Source: Dyella flava
GTDB lineage: Bacteria; Pseudomonadota; Gammaproteobacteria; Xanthomonadales; Rhodanobacteraceae
NCBI RefSeq assembly: GCF_016904955.1
Contig: NZ_JADIKE010000034.1
Span: 124,001 to 188,000 of the forward strand
Length of the DNA stretch: 64,000 nt
Reading direction: 5' to 3'
Shown: positions 27,827 to 36,853 of the stretch, in pieces
Position numbering within the stretch: the first letter of the stretch is position 1
Layout of the letters: every line of letters starts with the position of its first letter
Notes under the pieces: model-generated
The model's database searches: none
Seen by the model: the letters and a program-made list of their open reading frames with translations, nothing else
Told to the model about the DNA's origin: nothing
Position numbers and translations under genes: made by a program

Positions 27827-29491
27827 TCAGGTTTTCCCCTCTGCCAAAGTAGTGGTGTTGGGTTGGACCAACCTGCCTTGCAGCAGGCCGGCACGTTCCA
27901 GCGGCAGATAAGCCAATGCCGCCAGATGCGAATGAATGCGCTTGAGGTCGCGCAGGATACGCAAATAGACATCACCGCCGCCACCATCGCGCTGCTCACG
28001 CAAGGCGCGGATGTGCCGATCGGATGCATCGTTCTCCAGGCGCCACAGCAATTCCTTGCGCTCGATCAACTGCTGAGCTGCACGCAAGTCGCCACGCATG
28101 AACACTGCGATGCCCAGCCGCAGGCTTTCCATCACTTGCATGTGCATGTTCGCAAGATCCTGGATGTCGTCGGCCGAAAAATCCTGCCCCCGTTCGGCCT
28201 TCTTGGCAGCGAATTCCATCAGGTTGTTGGCGGTGATATCGCCGATGTGTTCGATGTTGATCACGAACGCATGAATTTCCTGGCTGCGCTCTCCATCTTC
28301 TTCGTTCAAGGCTTCACTGCCGAGATCGGCCAGATACTGACGAATCGCCACCCCGAGACGATCGAGGTACGGATCCATCTTGCCGATTTGCGCCGCGCGT
28401 ACCGTGTCGTCCTTGCCGAAGATCTCGACCAGGCCCTTGAGCATGCCCTCGACCATATCGGCCATGCGCATGGATTCACGCGTCGCGTTCACCAGCGCCA
28501 CGCCGGCGCTTTCCAGCGCCGCTTCATCCAGATACAGCGGCAACCCCGGATCGGCCGGGCGCGGGGGCTCTGGCAGCATACGTACGAGCAATTGCGACAG
28601 TTTGCCGACAGGAAAGATGAAGATCAGCGCCAGCGCCAGATTGAATGCGGTGTGGAAATTCACGGCGATGCGCGCGGGCGAATCACCCAGCGCAGCCAGC
28701 CAATGCGCCAACGGATGCAGCAGCGGCAGGCAGACCAGGCAGCCGAACGCACGCACCAGCAGATTGCCCAGCGGCAAACGGCGCGCCACCGGCGTGTGTG
28801 CTTCCAGCAACGCAGGCAAGGTGCCACCGAGATTCGCGCCCAGCACCAATGCCAAGGCACCCGGGGCATCGATCACGCCGCCGGTAGCCAGCGACACGAT
28901 CAGCAGCACCACGGCGACACTGGAATGGCACATCCAGGTCAGCGCTGCGGCCACCAGCATGGCGATGACCGGCTCGCCGGCGAGCGCCTGCATGCCTTCT
29001 TTGAGCAACTGAGCGTTTTCCACCGGCGCCATCGCCAGCACCAGTAGATGCAGCGCGAGCAGCATCAGGCCCAAGCCGATACCTACGCGACCGAGGTTCT
29101 CATAGCGTGCATCGTCACTACGACGATGCAGCGTGGTGCCAAGCAGAATCAAGATCGGCGCGACCAAGGCGATATTGAACGACATCACCTGCACGATCAG
29201 CGTCGTACCGACGTTCGCGCCGAGCATCACCGTCAAGCCGGGTGCCAGTCCCAGGAAACCATTCGCCGCAAACGAGGTGGCCATCATGCCGGTCGCGGTA
29301 CTGCTCTGCAGCACCGCAGTGATGCATACGCCAAACAGGAAGGCAGTCGGACGGCTGCCGAGAAAACGACCCAGCGAACGGCGCAGCGCGCTGCCATAAC
29401 CGCGCAGCACACCGCTGGTGACCATATGCGTGCCCCACAGCAGCAGCGCCACATAGCCTGCGATGTCAAATAAAACGAATGTGCCTTTCAT
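27827..29491 (-). CDS. Na+/phosphate cotransporter with C-terminal PhoU domain
   Basis: 554 residues. The first about 330 are a multi-pass NptA/YjbB-type transporter, with the duplicated QSSTATG (residues about 62-68) and MCHSSVAV (about 187-194) segments that form the ion/substrate pocket. From about 345 a soluble helical PhoU-like domain follows (LNEEDGERSQEIHAFVINIEH type sequence). Such proteins move phosphate with sodium, and the PhoU part is thought to regulate. The ATG at 29491 has a modest ribosome site. The gene lies downstream of mgtA on the same strand, 226 bases apart with two hairpins between, so it is probably separately transcribed. Confidence 0.9.
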   Translation of the reverse strand: MKGTFVLFDIAGYVALLLWGTHMVTSGVLRGYGSALRRSLGRFLGSRPTAFLFGVCITAVLQSSTATGMMATSFAANGFLGLAPGLTVMLGANVGTTLIVQVMSFNIALVAPILILLGTTLHRRSDDARYENLGRVGIGLGLMLLALHLLVLAMAPVENAQLLKEGMQALAGEPVIAMLVAAALTWMCHSSVAVVLLIVSLATGGVIDAPGALALVLGANLGGTLPALLEAHTPVARRLPLGNLLVRAFGCLVCLPLLHPLAHWLAALGDSPARIAVNFHTAFNLALALIFIFPVGKLSQLLVRMLPEPPRPADPGLPLYLDEAALESAGVALVNATRESMRMADMVEGMLKGLVEIFGKDDTVRAAQIGKMDPYLDRLGVAIRQYLADLGSEALNEEDGERSQEIHAFVINIEHIGDITANNLMEFAAKKAERGQDFSADDIQDLANMHMQVMESLRLGIAVFMRGDLRAAQQLIERKELLWRLENDASDRHIRALREQRDGGGGDVYLRILRDLKRIHSHLAALAYLPLERAGLLQGRLVQPNTTTLAEGKT

Positions 29492-29660
29492 CTCGGCAAC
29501 TCCAAAAACCCACGTGCTTCACACCTGCTCTTATTTCCGCCGGGCAGGACAATATGTCTGGCTTCTTTCTTCCGGAAAGAAGGCAACGGGATGGGACGCT
29601 CAACGAATGAGCCATGCTTGCGGCATACCCTCCGGCATGTCGCGGCTTCCCCTACCTCGC

Positions 29661-29686
29661 CCCTCCTCCACTGACCAGGAGGAGGG
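29661..29686. terminator. Hairpin downstream of mgtA
   Basis: Perfect 9-bp stem CCCTCCTCC / GGAGGAGGG (29661-29669 and 29678-29686), loop of eight bases. A second hairpin, CTTCTTTC-ttccg-GAAAGAAG, is near 29563. Both lie in the 226-bp gap between mgtA and the phosphate transporter. Neither has a good T run on the minus strand, so they may terminate weakly or process the RNA. Confidence 0.45.
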
Positions 29687-29717
29687 TTATGCCGTATTTT
29701 GCAACGGTGGTGGCAGA

Positions 29718-32384
29718 TCAAAGCCAGTGCTTGAAGTGGCGGATGTAAGCCACTTTCACCACCTGGGTCAACGCGCAATACGCCACCACGGTCGCCGCCA
29801 GCCAGCTGAAGTATTCACCTGGCAAATGCACCATGCCGATCTTGGTGCCCACGGCGGTAAACGGAATGATCATGCCGATCACGATGATGGCCGTGGTCAA
29901 TCCCAGCACCGGCGCCGCCGCTACGCTCTGCAAGAACGGGATCTTGCGCGTGCGGATCATGTGCACCACCAGAGTCTGCGTCAGCAGGCTCTCGATGAAC
30001 CAGCCAGACTGGAACAGCGACTGGTGATCCGGACCATTCGCACCGAACACATACCACAGCAGGGCGAACGTGGTGATGTCGAACACCGAACTGGTTGGCC
30101 CGATCCAGGCCATGAAGCGGCCGATGTCGCTGGCATCCCACTTGCGCGGCTTACGTAGGTATTCCTCATCCATGCGATCGAACGGAATCGACAGCTGCGA
30201 GATGTCGTACAACAGGTTCAACACCAGCACCTGCAGCGGCAGCATCGGCAGGAATGGCAGGAAGAAGCTGGCCACCACCATGCTGAGCACGTTGCCGAAG
30301 TTCGAACTGGCCGTCATCTTGATGTACTTGATGATGTTGCCGAAGGTGATGCGTCCTTCGAGCACACCCTCTTCCAGCACCATCAGGTTCTTTTCCAGCA
30401 GGATGATATCGGCCGATTCCTTGGCGATATCGGTCGCGGTATCCACCGAAATGCCCACGTCCGCTTCGCGCAGCGCCGGCGCGTCATTGATGCCGTCGCC
30501 GAGGAAGCCAACCGTGTGCCCCTGCCGCTGCAGTGACTTCACCACACGCGCCTTCTGCAGCGGGGACATCTTGGCGAATACGGTGGTGCGCTTGACCAGC
30601 TCATCGAGCGCCGAGTCATCCAGCGGTTCGATATCGCGGCCCTGCGCAGAGTGCTCCACGTCCAGACCGACTTCGCGGCAGATCTTGCGCGTCACCGCTT
30701 CGTTGTCGCCGGTGATCACCTTCACTTCGACACCGTGATGATGCAGCGCGGCGATCGCCGTGGCGGCCGTATCCTTCGGCGGATCGAGGAAGGCCAGGCA
30801 ACCCACGGCCGTCAGCCCGGCTTCGTCGGCCACGCCATAGGCACGGTTATGCGGCTCTTCCTGCTTGATCGCCACCACCAGCACTCGCAGGCCGTCTTCG
30901 TTGAGCCGGCGCGTCATCGCCTTGATTTCGCGGCGGCGCTCGTCGGTCACCGGCACGAATTCATCACCACGACGTTCCATCGAGCAGATGGAAAGCATCT
31001 CTTCCACCGCGCCCTTGCACACCAGCAAGTGATGGCCGTCGCCGTTGGCCAGCACGACCGACATGCGACGGCGCTGGAAATCGAACGGGATTTCGTCCAC
31101 TACGCGATAGCGCGACACGATCGGCTCGAGGTCGCGATGCGCCAGCACGGCCTTGTCCATCAGGTTCTTCAGGCCGGTCTGGAAATGGCTGTTGAGATAG
31201 CCGTATTCCAGCGCGTCCTCCGAGTCCTCGCCGTCCAGGTCCAGGTGACGCTCCAGTACGATCTTGTCGAGCGTCAGCGTGCCGGTCTTGTCGGTGCACA
31301 ACACATCCATCGCACCGAAGTTCTGGATCGCGTTGAGGCGCTTGACCACCACCTTGCGCTTGGACATCGCCATCGCGCCCTTGGCGAGATTGGCGGTCAC
31401 GATCAGCGGCAGCATTTCCGGGGTGAGGCCGACGGCCACCGACAGCGCGAACATCAGCGCATCGAGGAAGCCGTGCTTGTACCACTGGATGCCCAGCACC
31501 ACCGGCACCATCACCAGCATGAAGCGAATCAGCAGCCAACTCACGCTACTTACGCCACGGTCGAAGCTGGTCTGCACGCGCTCGCCCACAATGCTGCGCG
31601 CCAGCGAACCCAGATAGGTGCTCGCACCGGTGGCTACCACGACGGCGCTGGCCGTACCGCTCACCACGTTCGTGCCCATGTAGCAGATGGTCGGCAGATC
31701 CAGCGGATTGCCTTGCTGCACGCCATGTTCGCCAGCTTCCACCGCGTGAGCCTGCGCCAGGCCGACCTTTTCCACGGGCAGCGATTCACCGGTGAGGATG
31801 GCCTGGCTGATGAACAGATCCTTGGCGCCTAGCAGGCGCAGGTCCGCGGGCACCATGTCCCCGGCGGCGAGGTGCACGATATCACCCATCACCAGTTCGC
31901 CCACCGGCACTTCGATGCGCTCGCTATGGCCGTCCGAGGCGCGGCGCGTGACGGTGGCGGTGTTGCGCACCATCGCCTTGAGTTTCTCTGCTGCCTGCGA
32001 GGAACGATATTCCTGGGTGAAGCTGAGCAACACGCTGATGCCCACCATCACCGCAATGATGATCGGGCCCGAAAGATCGTCCGGGGTCAGGAACACCTGC
32101 ACCACCGCCAGGATCAGCAGCACGATGATGAACGGGTTCTTGAAGGCGCGCAGGAGCTGGATCGTCCAGTGCGGCGGCTTCTCGTGCGATACCTCGTTCA
32201 CGCCATCGCGGGACAGGCGCTCGGTGATCTGCTCTTCATTCAGACCTGCCGCGCTGGTATCCAGGCCGGCCAACAGGCCTTCATTTTCCTTGAACGCTTC
32301 CTGCGCAGCGGCCACGCGCGGGGGCGTGGCCGTAGTCTTGCTGACGGCCTTGGCCATAACAGCCTGGGAGGATTGCTTCATCAT
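29718..32384 (-). CDS. mgtA: Magnesium-translocating P-type ATPase
   Basis: 888 residues, P3B-type. The phosphorylation site DKTGTLTLDKI, the TGES loop in ILTGESLPVEK, the MLPLIVTANLAKGAMAMSKRK block typical of MgtA/MgtB, and the GDGINDAPALREADVGI hinge are all present, with ten predicted helices. It imports Mg2+ when external magnesium is scarce. MgtA genes are often controlled through their leaders; here 155 bases separate the ATG from a proline-rich ORF with a strong ribosome site (32540-32791). Identification is secure. Confidence 0.96.
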   Translation of the reverse strand: MMKQSSQAVMAKAVSKTTATPPRVAAAQEAFKENEGLLAGLDTSAAGLNEEQITERLSRDGVNEVSHEKPPHWTIQLLRAFKNPFIIVLLILAVVQVFLTPDDLSGPIIIAVMVGISVLLSFTQEYRSSQAAEKLKAMVRNTATVTRRASDGHSERIEVPVGELVMGDIVHLAAGDMVPADLRLLGAKDLFISQAILTGESLPVEKVGLAQAHAVEAGEHGVQQGNPLDLPTICYMGTNVVSGTASAVVVATGASTYLGSLARSIVGERVQTSFDRGVSSVSWLLIRFMLVMVPVVLGIQWYKHGFLDALMFALSVAVGLTPEMLPLIVTANLAKGAMAMSKRKVVVKRLNAIQNFGAMDVLCTDKTGTLTLDKIVLERHLDLDGEDSEDALEYGYLNSHFQTGLKNLMDKAVLAHRDLEPIVSRYRVVDEIPFDFQRRRMSVVLANGDGHHLLVCKGAVEEMLSICSMERRGDEFVPVTDERRREIKAMTRRLNEDGLRVLVVAIKQEEPHNRAYGVADEAGLTAVGCLAFLDPPKDTAATAIAALHHHGVEVKVITGDNEAVTRKICREVGLDVEHSAQGRDIEPLDDSALDELVKRTTVFAKMSPLQKARVVKSLQRQGHTVGFLGDGINDAPALREADVGISVDTATDIAKESADIILLEKNLMVLEEGVLEGRITFGNIIKYIKMTASSNFGNVLSMVVASFFLPFLPMLPLQVLVLNLLYDISQLSIPFDRMDEEYLRKPRKWDASDIGRFMAWIGPTSSVFDITTFALLWYVFGANGPDHQSLFQSGWFIESLLTQTLVVHMIRTRKIPFLQSVAAAPVLGLTTAIIVIGMIIPFTAVGTKIGMVHLPGEYFSWLAATVVAYCALTQVVKVAYIRHFKHWL

Positions 32385-32539
32385 GTCTCGCTTCCGTGGA
32401 AGGGTGTTGCATGCGGTTCGGAGGCGAGCGTCTGGAACGACTTGCTTCCGCTAGGGCCATCCGCGCACAGGGCAAAACCACCCCAGCCGGATTACCAGCC
32501 AGGGGGGAGGCCACCCTTTGCGCAGATCACTCTGGCGCA

Positions 32540-32791
32540 TTAGTGGCTAGATACCAGATGAAGATGACGGGACGTGCGTGAAGCGTCCGCCTGGTGCTCA
32601 TGCCAGCGGGACAGCGGACGGCCCTGGGCGGACTCGATCTGCCAGTGCATATCGATGGGGGCGCGGTCAGCCGGCTTGTTGAGCGGCTGGGGGACGGTGA
32701 CCGTCAGGGGAACACGTACAGCTTGACGGCGGCCGGTCAGGGAAAACCGACCCGCGGTGCGCAGACGAAAGAAATCGCGAAGGAGCTTCAT
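32540..32791 (-). CDS. Small ORF upstream of mgtA, candidate leader peptide
   Basis: 83 residues starting at an ATG (32791) preceded by AAGGAG at the ideal eight-base distance, the best ribosome site in this area. The product is basic, with a proline-rich middle (VPLTVTVPQPLNKPADRAP has five prolines in 19) and a His-rich tail; it has no signal or membrane helix. A hairpin sits just above the ribosome site (32809-32829). In Salmonella, mgtA is preceded by proline-containing leader ORFs whose translation controls elongation into mgtA; an analogous function here is inference from position and composition. It could also be an unrelated small protein. Confidence 0.55.
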   Translation of the reverse strand: MKLLRDFFRLRTAGRFSLTGRRQAVRVPLTVTVPQPLNKPADRAPIDMHWQIESAQGRPLSRWHEHQADASRTSRHLHLVSSH

Positions 32792-33137
32792 GGGCCCATC
32801 TCCTTTATAACGGTGCTCGCGGCACCGTTAGGAGCGGGCCGGACTTCCCTAGTCGAGGAAAGCGCCGGCCAACCGCTGGCGGTTGCCGCGAACGATCAGC
32901 TTGTTATGCAATGCCGGCACCCGATGCTCGCGGATGTCGACGTTGCGACTAGGGTAAACGTCCATATGCCTTGGTTAAGTTCGGACAGAGGCCCTGCCGG
33001 CCATTGGCGCGCCGGTGGGCGCGTGCATTGTCGTGCTGCGGTGCGGGAGTGTCAAGTATCGGAAACGTATCTGAACGCCCTGGCGACTCCAGCTAAAGAT
33101 CACCCCGTAATGACCTTCAAGGACGCCTCATTCGCCA
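32792..33137. other. 346-bp gap: mgtA leader/promoter region
   Basis: No gene is supported here. It holds the ribosome site for the 83-codon ORF (800-805 in the 32 kb series), a hairpin AACGGTGC-tcgcg-GCACCGTT at 32809-32829, and presumably the mgtA promoter. The left end abuts the 3' end of the PLP-enzyme gene at 33138. Confidence 0.6.
32809..32829 (-). promoter_or_regulatory. Hairpin directly upstream of the mgtA leader ORF ribosome site
   Basis: An 8-bp perfect stem, AACGGTGC (32809-32816) and GCACCGTT (32822-32829), with a five-base loop. On the minus-strand RNA it ends three bases before AAAGGAGA, so folding or protein binding there could affect translation of the leader ORF. Confidence 0.5.
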
Positions 33138-34037
33138 TCAATGCGAATACCAGAGCCCATGGTCATAAAAGAGCATGACGACCTTCTGATCGTCGGACAT
33201 CCGCTCGGCCAGTCGCCTGGCCACGGTCAGGCAAGCGGCAGTCGTGTTTCCGATGAAATAGCCGCTGCGTTGGCAAAACCACCGCCTAGTCTCCATTGCG
33301 GCATCGAAAGTGACGGCATGACGGTCTTGAACCTGGCCCCAGTCCAGAAATGGCGGCGACACTCCGACCGACATTCCCTCGAAAGGATGGTCAACGAACA
33401 CCCCTTTCGACGCGTCACAGCCCTCGGGCTCAACAAGAACACAGCTCACCTCGTAGCCAGATCCCATGAGAGCCCGCGCCACGCCCGTAAAGCTCGCTCC
33501 GGTGCCGGCACACGCAACGAACACAAGTCTTTTCACCGTCGGCCAACCATGCAGTTGCTCGACTATTTCGCGCCCGGTTTCGAACTCATGCGCATGAATA
33601 CTAGCAATATTGCTGAATTGGTCGGTGTAGAAATAGCTACGGCCATTTCTTGAGGCCTGCTCCAGTTGCCGGCTAACGACCTCTTTTGGAGTCGCACCCT
33701 GCTTGAGCAACTCAACACCAATCAGCCGGGCTCCGAACATTTCCAAATACCGGCGTTTAATCGCACTGAATCCAAGTCCTACGGCGAGCTCAACAGGTAT
33801 CTGCAACTTATTGCAGACGACAGCAAGACCAAAACCAAAATTTCCGCCGGTTTTTTCTATGATCGTTGTCTTACCCGGCACGATGTGACCATCACGAATA
33901 CCCTTGTCGATAACTCTGTATGCAGCCCGTACCTTATGGCTACCACCTGGGTTATCGCATTCGAATTTCATCAGCACACCCGGCATAACCTCGCGCAAGG
34001 GTGTTCTGAAATCAGCCCTGTCCATAGGCATCCTCAC
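33138..34037 (-). CDS. Divergent cysteine-synthase-fold PLP enzyme
   Basis: About 299 residues. Fold-type II PLP enzyme: NPGGSHKVRAAY places the Schiff-base lysine at residue 35, and ACAGTGASFTGVA (about 175) is the phosphate-binding glycine loop. In CysK the substrate-carboxylate loop reads TSGNTG; here it is TGGNFG (63-68), and the family's C-terminal SGxSSGAA is GNTTAACL. These changes suggest a beta-replacement on O-acetylserine or a related substrate with a nucleophile other than sulfide. Start is uncertain: GTG at 34037 or ATGs at 34031/34025, the last with GAGG six bases before it. Last gene of the AT-richer five-gene unit, 20 bases after the MFS gene; the SAT in the same unit would supply O-acetylserine. 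Confidence 0.75.
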   Translation of the reverse strand: MRMPMDRADFRTPLREVMPGVLMKFECDNPGGSHKVRAAYRVIDKGIRDGHIVPGKTTIIEKTGGNFGFGLAVVCNKLQIPVELAVGLGFSAIKRRYLEMFGARLIGVELLKQGATPKEVVSRQLEQASRNGRSYFYTDQFSNIASIHAHEFETGREIVEQLHGWPTVKRLVFVACAGTGASFTGVARALMGSGYEVSCVLVEPEGCDASKGVFVDHPFEGMSVGVSPPFLDWGQVQDRHAVTFDAAMETRRWFCQRSGYFIGNTTAACLTVARRLAERMSDDQKVVMLFYDHGLWYSH

Positions 34038-34057
34038 AAATCGTTACGACTGAAAAG

Positions 34058-35272
34058 CTACCCTAAGGCAGCGCGTCGAGTACCACGCCAAGCCAAAATC
34101 AAGCCGATGGCGCATATTAAAAAGCAGGCTATATTGGTGTTCTTCCACCCGATCAAAGTCTGAAGCAGCGCGGGGGAAAAAGCTCCCACCGTTGCACAAA
34201 TGGCGATTACCGAATCATTGATCCCCTGCATCCGATGCCGATTCTGGTCGGTGAGATACTTCGCTAACAGCGCACCACCTCCGATGTAGCTTAAATTCCA
34301 GCCAACCCCGAGCAAGATAAGTCCCGACAGCATATTGCCGAAGCTGCCAATACCAATCAGAGCCAGCAAGGTGGCTGCCATCAACAAAATGAAGCCGCCA
34401 CACAACGTAAAACGAAAACCAAGTCTGACAACGATGAGTCCGGTAACAAACGATGGCAGGAACATGGCGAGCACGTGTCCTTGAATAGCAAGAGTGCTTG
34501 CGTCAAAGCTCATGTGCATTGAATCCATGACCAATGACGCCTGCACCATCAGCAGGTTCATGATCATGTAGGCGCTTGCAGAGGCAAAGATGGCTATCGC
34601 AATCGGCGCTGTCATTTGCTGCCGCACGACCATAAGGTCGGACGCCGCCTTTACCGGTATAGCCGGAATCGGCCTCCATACCGTTATCAACGCCATGGTG
34701 ACCATACCGATTCCGACAAAGCTCGCATAACAAAGTGCGAACGGCGCATAACCTTCTGCGCTCCCCAATCCGATGGAAAGCCATGGCCCTATGAGCGCCG
34801 CCAATACCCCACCGGCGACAACCAGGGATACACCGCGCGGCCGCAACTCCATTGAAAGATTATCAACCGCGGCAAATCGATAGAAATTTGCGAACGCCAC
34901 ATAGGCACCCAGCAAACTGTGTGAAGTCACGAGCCCAACGAAACTAGCGTGCTCGACGGAAACAAACCCTACGCAACCGGCAGCGATCAACATCGTCGCA
35001 CCCAGCAAAAATCCGGCCTTGCGTCCAAATTGGCGCATGAACAATGCGCCCGGATAAGTGAGGATCGCTACGATGGCAAACTGCACCCCATAGGGTAGCG
35101 TGGCCCACCCCGGCGATGGTGCAATCCGCTCGCCGGCCAATGCTGCTACCGAGACAGATACGACTGCGGCAGTGAGGTTCATGGCCTGGCATACCGACAA
35201 CACATAAGTCGATGAAGGTAATCGTGTCAGCCCCTCATCCATTGAACTCGCTTCTGCACCCTTCGAATTCAT
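34058..35272 (-). CDS. MFS transporter, probable exporter of the cluster product
   Basis: 404 residues, twelve predicted transmembrane helices, with an MFS-type loop after helix 2 (MRQFGRKAGFLLG). No close functional subgroup is recognisable to me. The start ATG has the strong ribosome site AAGGAGGTC six to seven bases upstream. It lies 27 bases after the AlaX gene and 20 bases before the PLP enzyme within one operon, so export of the pathway's amino acid product, or import of a precursor, is the natural inference. Lower G+C than the flanking core genes. Confidence 0.8.
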   Translation of the reverse strand: MNSKGAEASSMDEGLTRLPSSTYVLSVCQAMNLTAAVVSVSVAALAGERIAPSPGWATLPYGVQFAIVAILTYPGALFMRQFGRKAGFLLGATMLIAAGCVGFVSVEHASFVGLVTSHSLLGAYVAFANFYRFAAVDNLSMELRPRGVSLVVAGGVLAALIGPWLSIGLGSAEGYAPFALCYASFVGIGMVTMALITVWRPIPAIPVKAASDLMVVRQQMTAPIAIAIFASASAYMIMNLLMVQASLVMDSMHMSFDASTLAIQGHVLAMFLPSFVTGLIVVRLGFRFTLCGGFILLMAATLLALIGIGSFGNMLSGLILLGVGWNLSYIGGGALLAKYLTDQNRHRMQGINDSVIAICATVGAFSPALLQTLIGWKNTNIACFLICAIGLILAWRGTRRAALG

Positions 35273-35299
35273 CCATGACCTCCTTGCACACGTGACTCC

Positions 35300-36079
35300 T
35301 TATACGTGAAATGCATCGATTTCTGGCATCGCTTGAGCGAACTCGCACGCAATACGCTCCTTGCCGCTACCCATGCTTTTGCGGCGAACAGATATGGAGC
35401 CGATCGGAGTGGTCGAGTCAATATGTGTCCCTCCACACGGAATAACCCGCCCCTCACATTCCCAGTAACGGGCGTCGCGATATTCCGCATGTGCATACAT
35501 ATGTATTCGACTATTTCTCGTTACAAAGGCATTGGCCAGTCGTTCGATTTCCGCCAGCTCATCCGGCAAGAAACGACTACTGACAGCAAAGTCAAAGCGC
35601 GCCGCATCGCTCCGGATGTGACATCCCAGCGTGCCCGCCACTGCATCCGGCCTGACTTCGGAAACACCTAGATATACCAAATGTGATGCGGTGTGACTGA
35701 GAGAAAGACGTGCGCGCCTCATCACATCTATTCGCACCACAACCGGCATGCCGAGGCGGAGCTTTTCAAGCAAGCCCTTGTCGTCATCATGAACAACGTG
35801 TTCGATGACGCCATCCACGCCGATATCAGGCATATCAGGAATATGAACCCTCGTCGTATACATCTTTCGCACATGCACGAAGCGAATCTCAAATCCTTCG
35901 AGTGAGACAATCACACCATGATCCGATTCTTGTCCACCACCTTCGGGATACGCGACCGTTTCATCGAGCTCGATATAGTCGCCACCTATCTTCACGACCC
36001 GAGCGGAACACTCCGAAAGATGAGCGTCGTCGTAATAATACTTCCGCGTTGCTCGATCGAATTTATTCACGGATTTCAA
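35300..36079 (-). CDS. AlaX-type trans-acting aminoacyl-tRNA editing protein
   Basis: 259 residues, homologous to the editing domain of alanyl-tRNA synthetase. The N-terminal glycine-rich motif AYPEGGGQESDHG (43-55) and the four zinc ligands are intact: HTASH (H129, H133) and CGGTH (C215, H219). Known AlaX proteins hydrolyse Ser- or Gly-tRNA(Ala). This copy is not beside alaS but inside a small amino-acid-enzyme operon, overlapping the acetyltransferase gene by 8-17 bases. Start is either TTG at 36079 or, better, GTG at 36070 with GGAG ten bases before it. Possible role: removing a toxic product of the pathway from mischarged tRNA. Family identity is secure; substrate is inference. Confidence 0.88.
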   Translation of the reverse strand: MKSVNKFDRATRKYYYDDAHLSECSARVVKIGGDYIELDETVAYPEGGGQESDHGVIVSLEGFEIRFVHVRKMYTTRVHIPDMPDIGVDGVIEHVVHDDDKGLLEKLRLGMPVVVRIDVMRRARLSLSHTASHLVYLGVSEVRPDAVAGTLGCHIRSDAARFDFAVSSRFLPDELAEIERLANAFVTRNSRIHMYAHAEYRDARYWECEGRVIPCGGTHIDSTTPIGSISVRRKSMGSGKERIACEFAQAMPEIDAFHV

Positions 36080-36848
36080 GCTCCTTCAAATATAAGCGAT
36101 CACTCTTTGCAGTATCGGAAGGATAGGTGACGACTTGCAAAGCGGTCTTCAACACGACCCTTGAACGCGGTTGAATATCTTGTCGCACGACGCAGTGCGG
36201 ACCTATGAAAACGTCCTCACCAACGCTTATTGGGCCAAATAATCTTGCAAAGGCTCCAATTTGCACTCGATCTCCAAGCGTAGGATGGCGTTTTCCATGC
36301 GGATTACCGGCTATACCAACTGCCCCGAGGGTTACGCCTCCCAATACATAACAATCGTCGCCGATCGAGGACGTCTCGCCAATCACCGTCCCCCATCCGT
36401 GATCGAGCACGAATCTTCGACCAATGACACTTTGCGGGTGTATTTCCGCGCCAGAAAGCATCTTCCCGCGATACGAAAGCAAGTCGATGCTCGCCATGAT
36501 GGCACCATCGTCCACGCTTGAATTTAGGCCGCAGCGTCCCTTGCAAAGGGCGTTCGTCAACCGATAGTGCGCAACCGCCTTGAATGAGGAATAACCCTGG
36601 GCGATAGCTCGCAGCGACCCTTTTGCCGCCGGATCTTTTTTCGCAAAGGCCAGCAGATCTTCAGCGGACGCTCTGACGGCCGCTTCGAATAACATGTCGT
36701 TCGTTACCTTCCTGACAAGACTTGGCTCACAACACTCCATCAAGGCAGCAGCTAACAGATTACTTACGATTTTCAGCGCTTCATCATAACGGTCGATCAG
36801 CTCACCAGACTCTTCTACAGCCAAGATGTCACACGCTTTTGCATTCAC
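36063..36848 (-). CDS. Serine O-acetyltransferase (CysE-like)
   Basis: 261 residues from a GTG at 36848, five bases after the desulfurase stop. An N-terminal helical SAT domain (with KDPAAKG near 71-77) is followed by a left-handed beta-helix of hexapeptide repeats. The catalytic histidine is in VLDHGWG (H150), with IGETSSIGDD and KRHPTLGD also conserved. The aspartate of the E. coli Asp-His dyad (VDIHP) is glutamate here (AEIHP, E135). The usual CysE C-terminal tail that docks in cysteine synthase is replaced by KSDRLYLKELEIRE. Makes O-acetylserine from serine and acetyl-CoA, presumably for the PLP enzyme at the end of the operon. Confidence 0.85.
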   Translation of the reverse strand: MNAKACDILAVEESGELIDRYDEALKIVSNLLAAALMECCEPSLVRKVTNDMLFEAAVRASAEDLLAFAKKDPAAKGSLRAIAQGYSSFKAVAHYRLTNALCKGRCGLNSSVDDGAIMASIDLLSYRGKMLSGAEIHPQSVIGRRFVLDHGWGTVIGETSSIGDDCYVLGGVTLGAVGIAGNPHGKRHPTLGDRVQIGAFARLFGPISVGEDVFIGPHCVVRQDIQPRSRVVLKTALQVVTYPSDTAKSDRLYLKELEIRE

Positions 36849-36853
36849 TTAAA

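Noticed and set aside
32594..33178. 194-codon rightward frame antisense to the mgtA leader ORF
   Set aside because: No family resemblance or ribosome site; it covers the region better explained by the mgtA leader.
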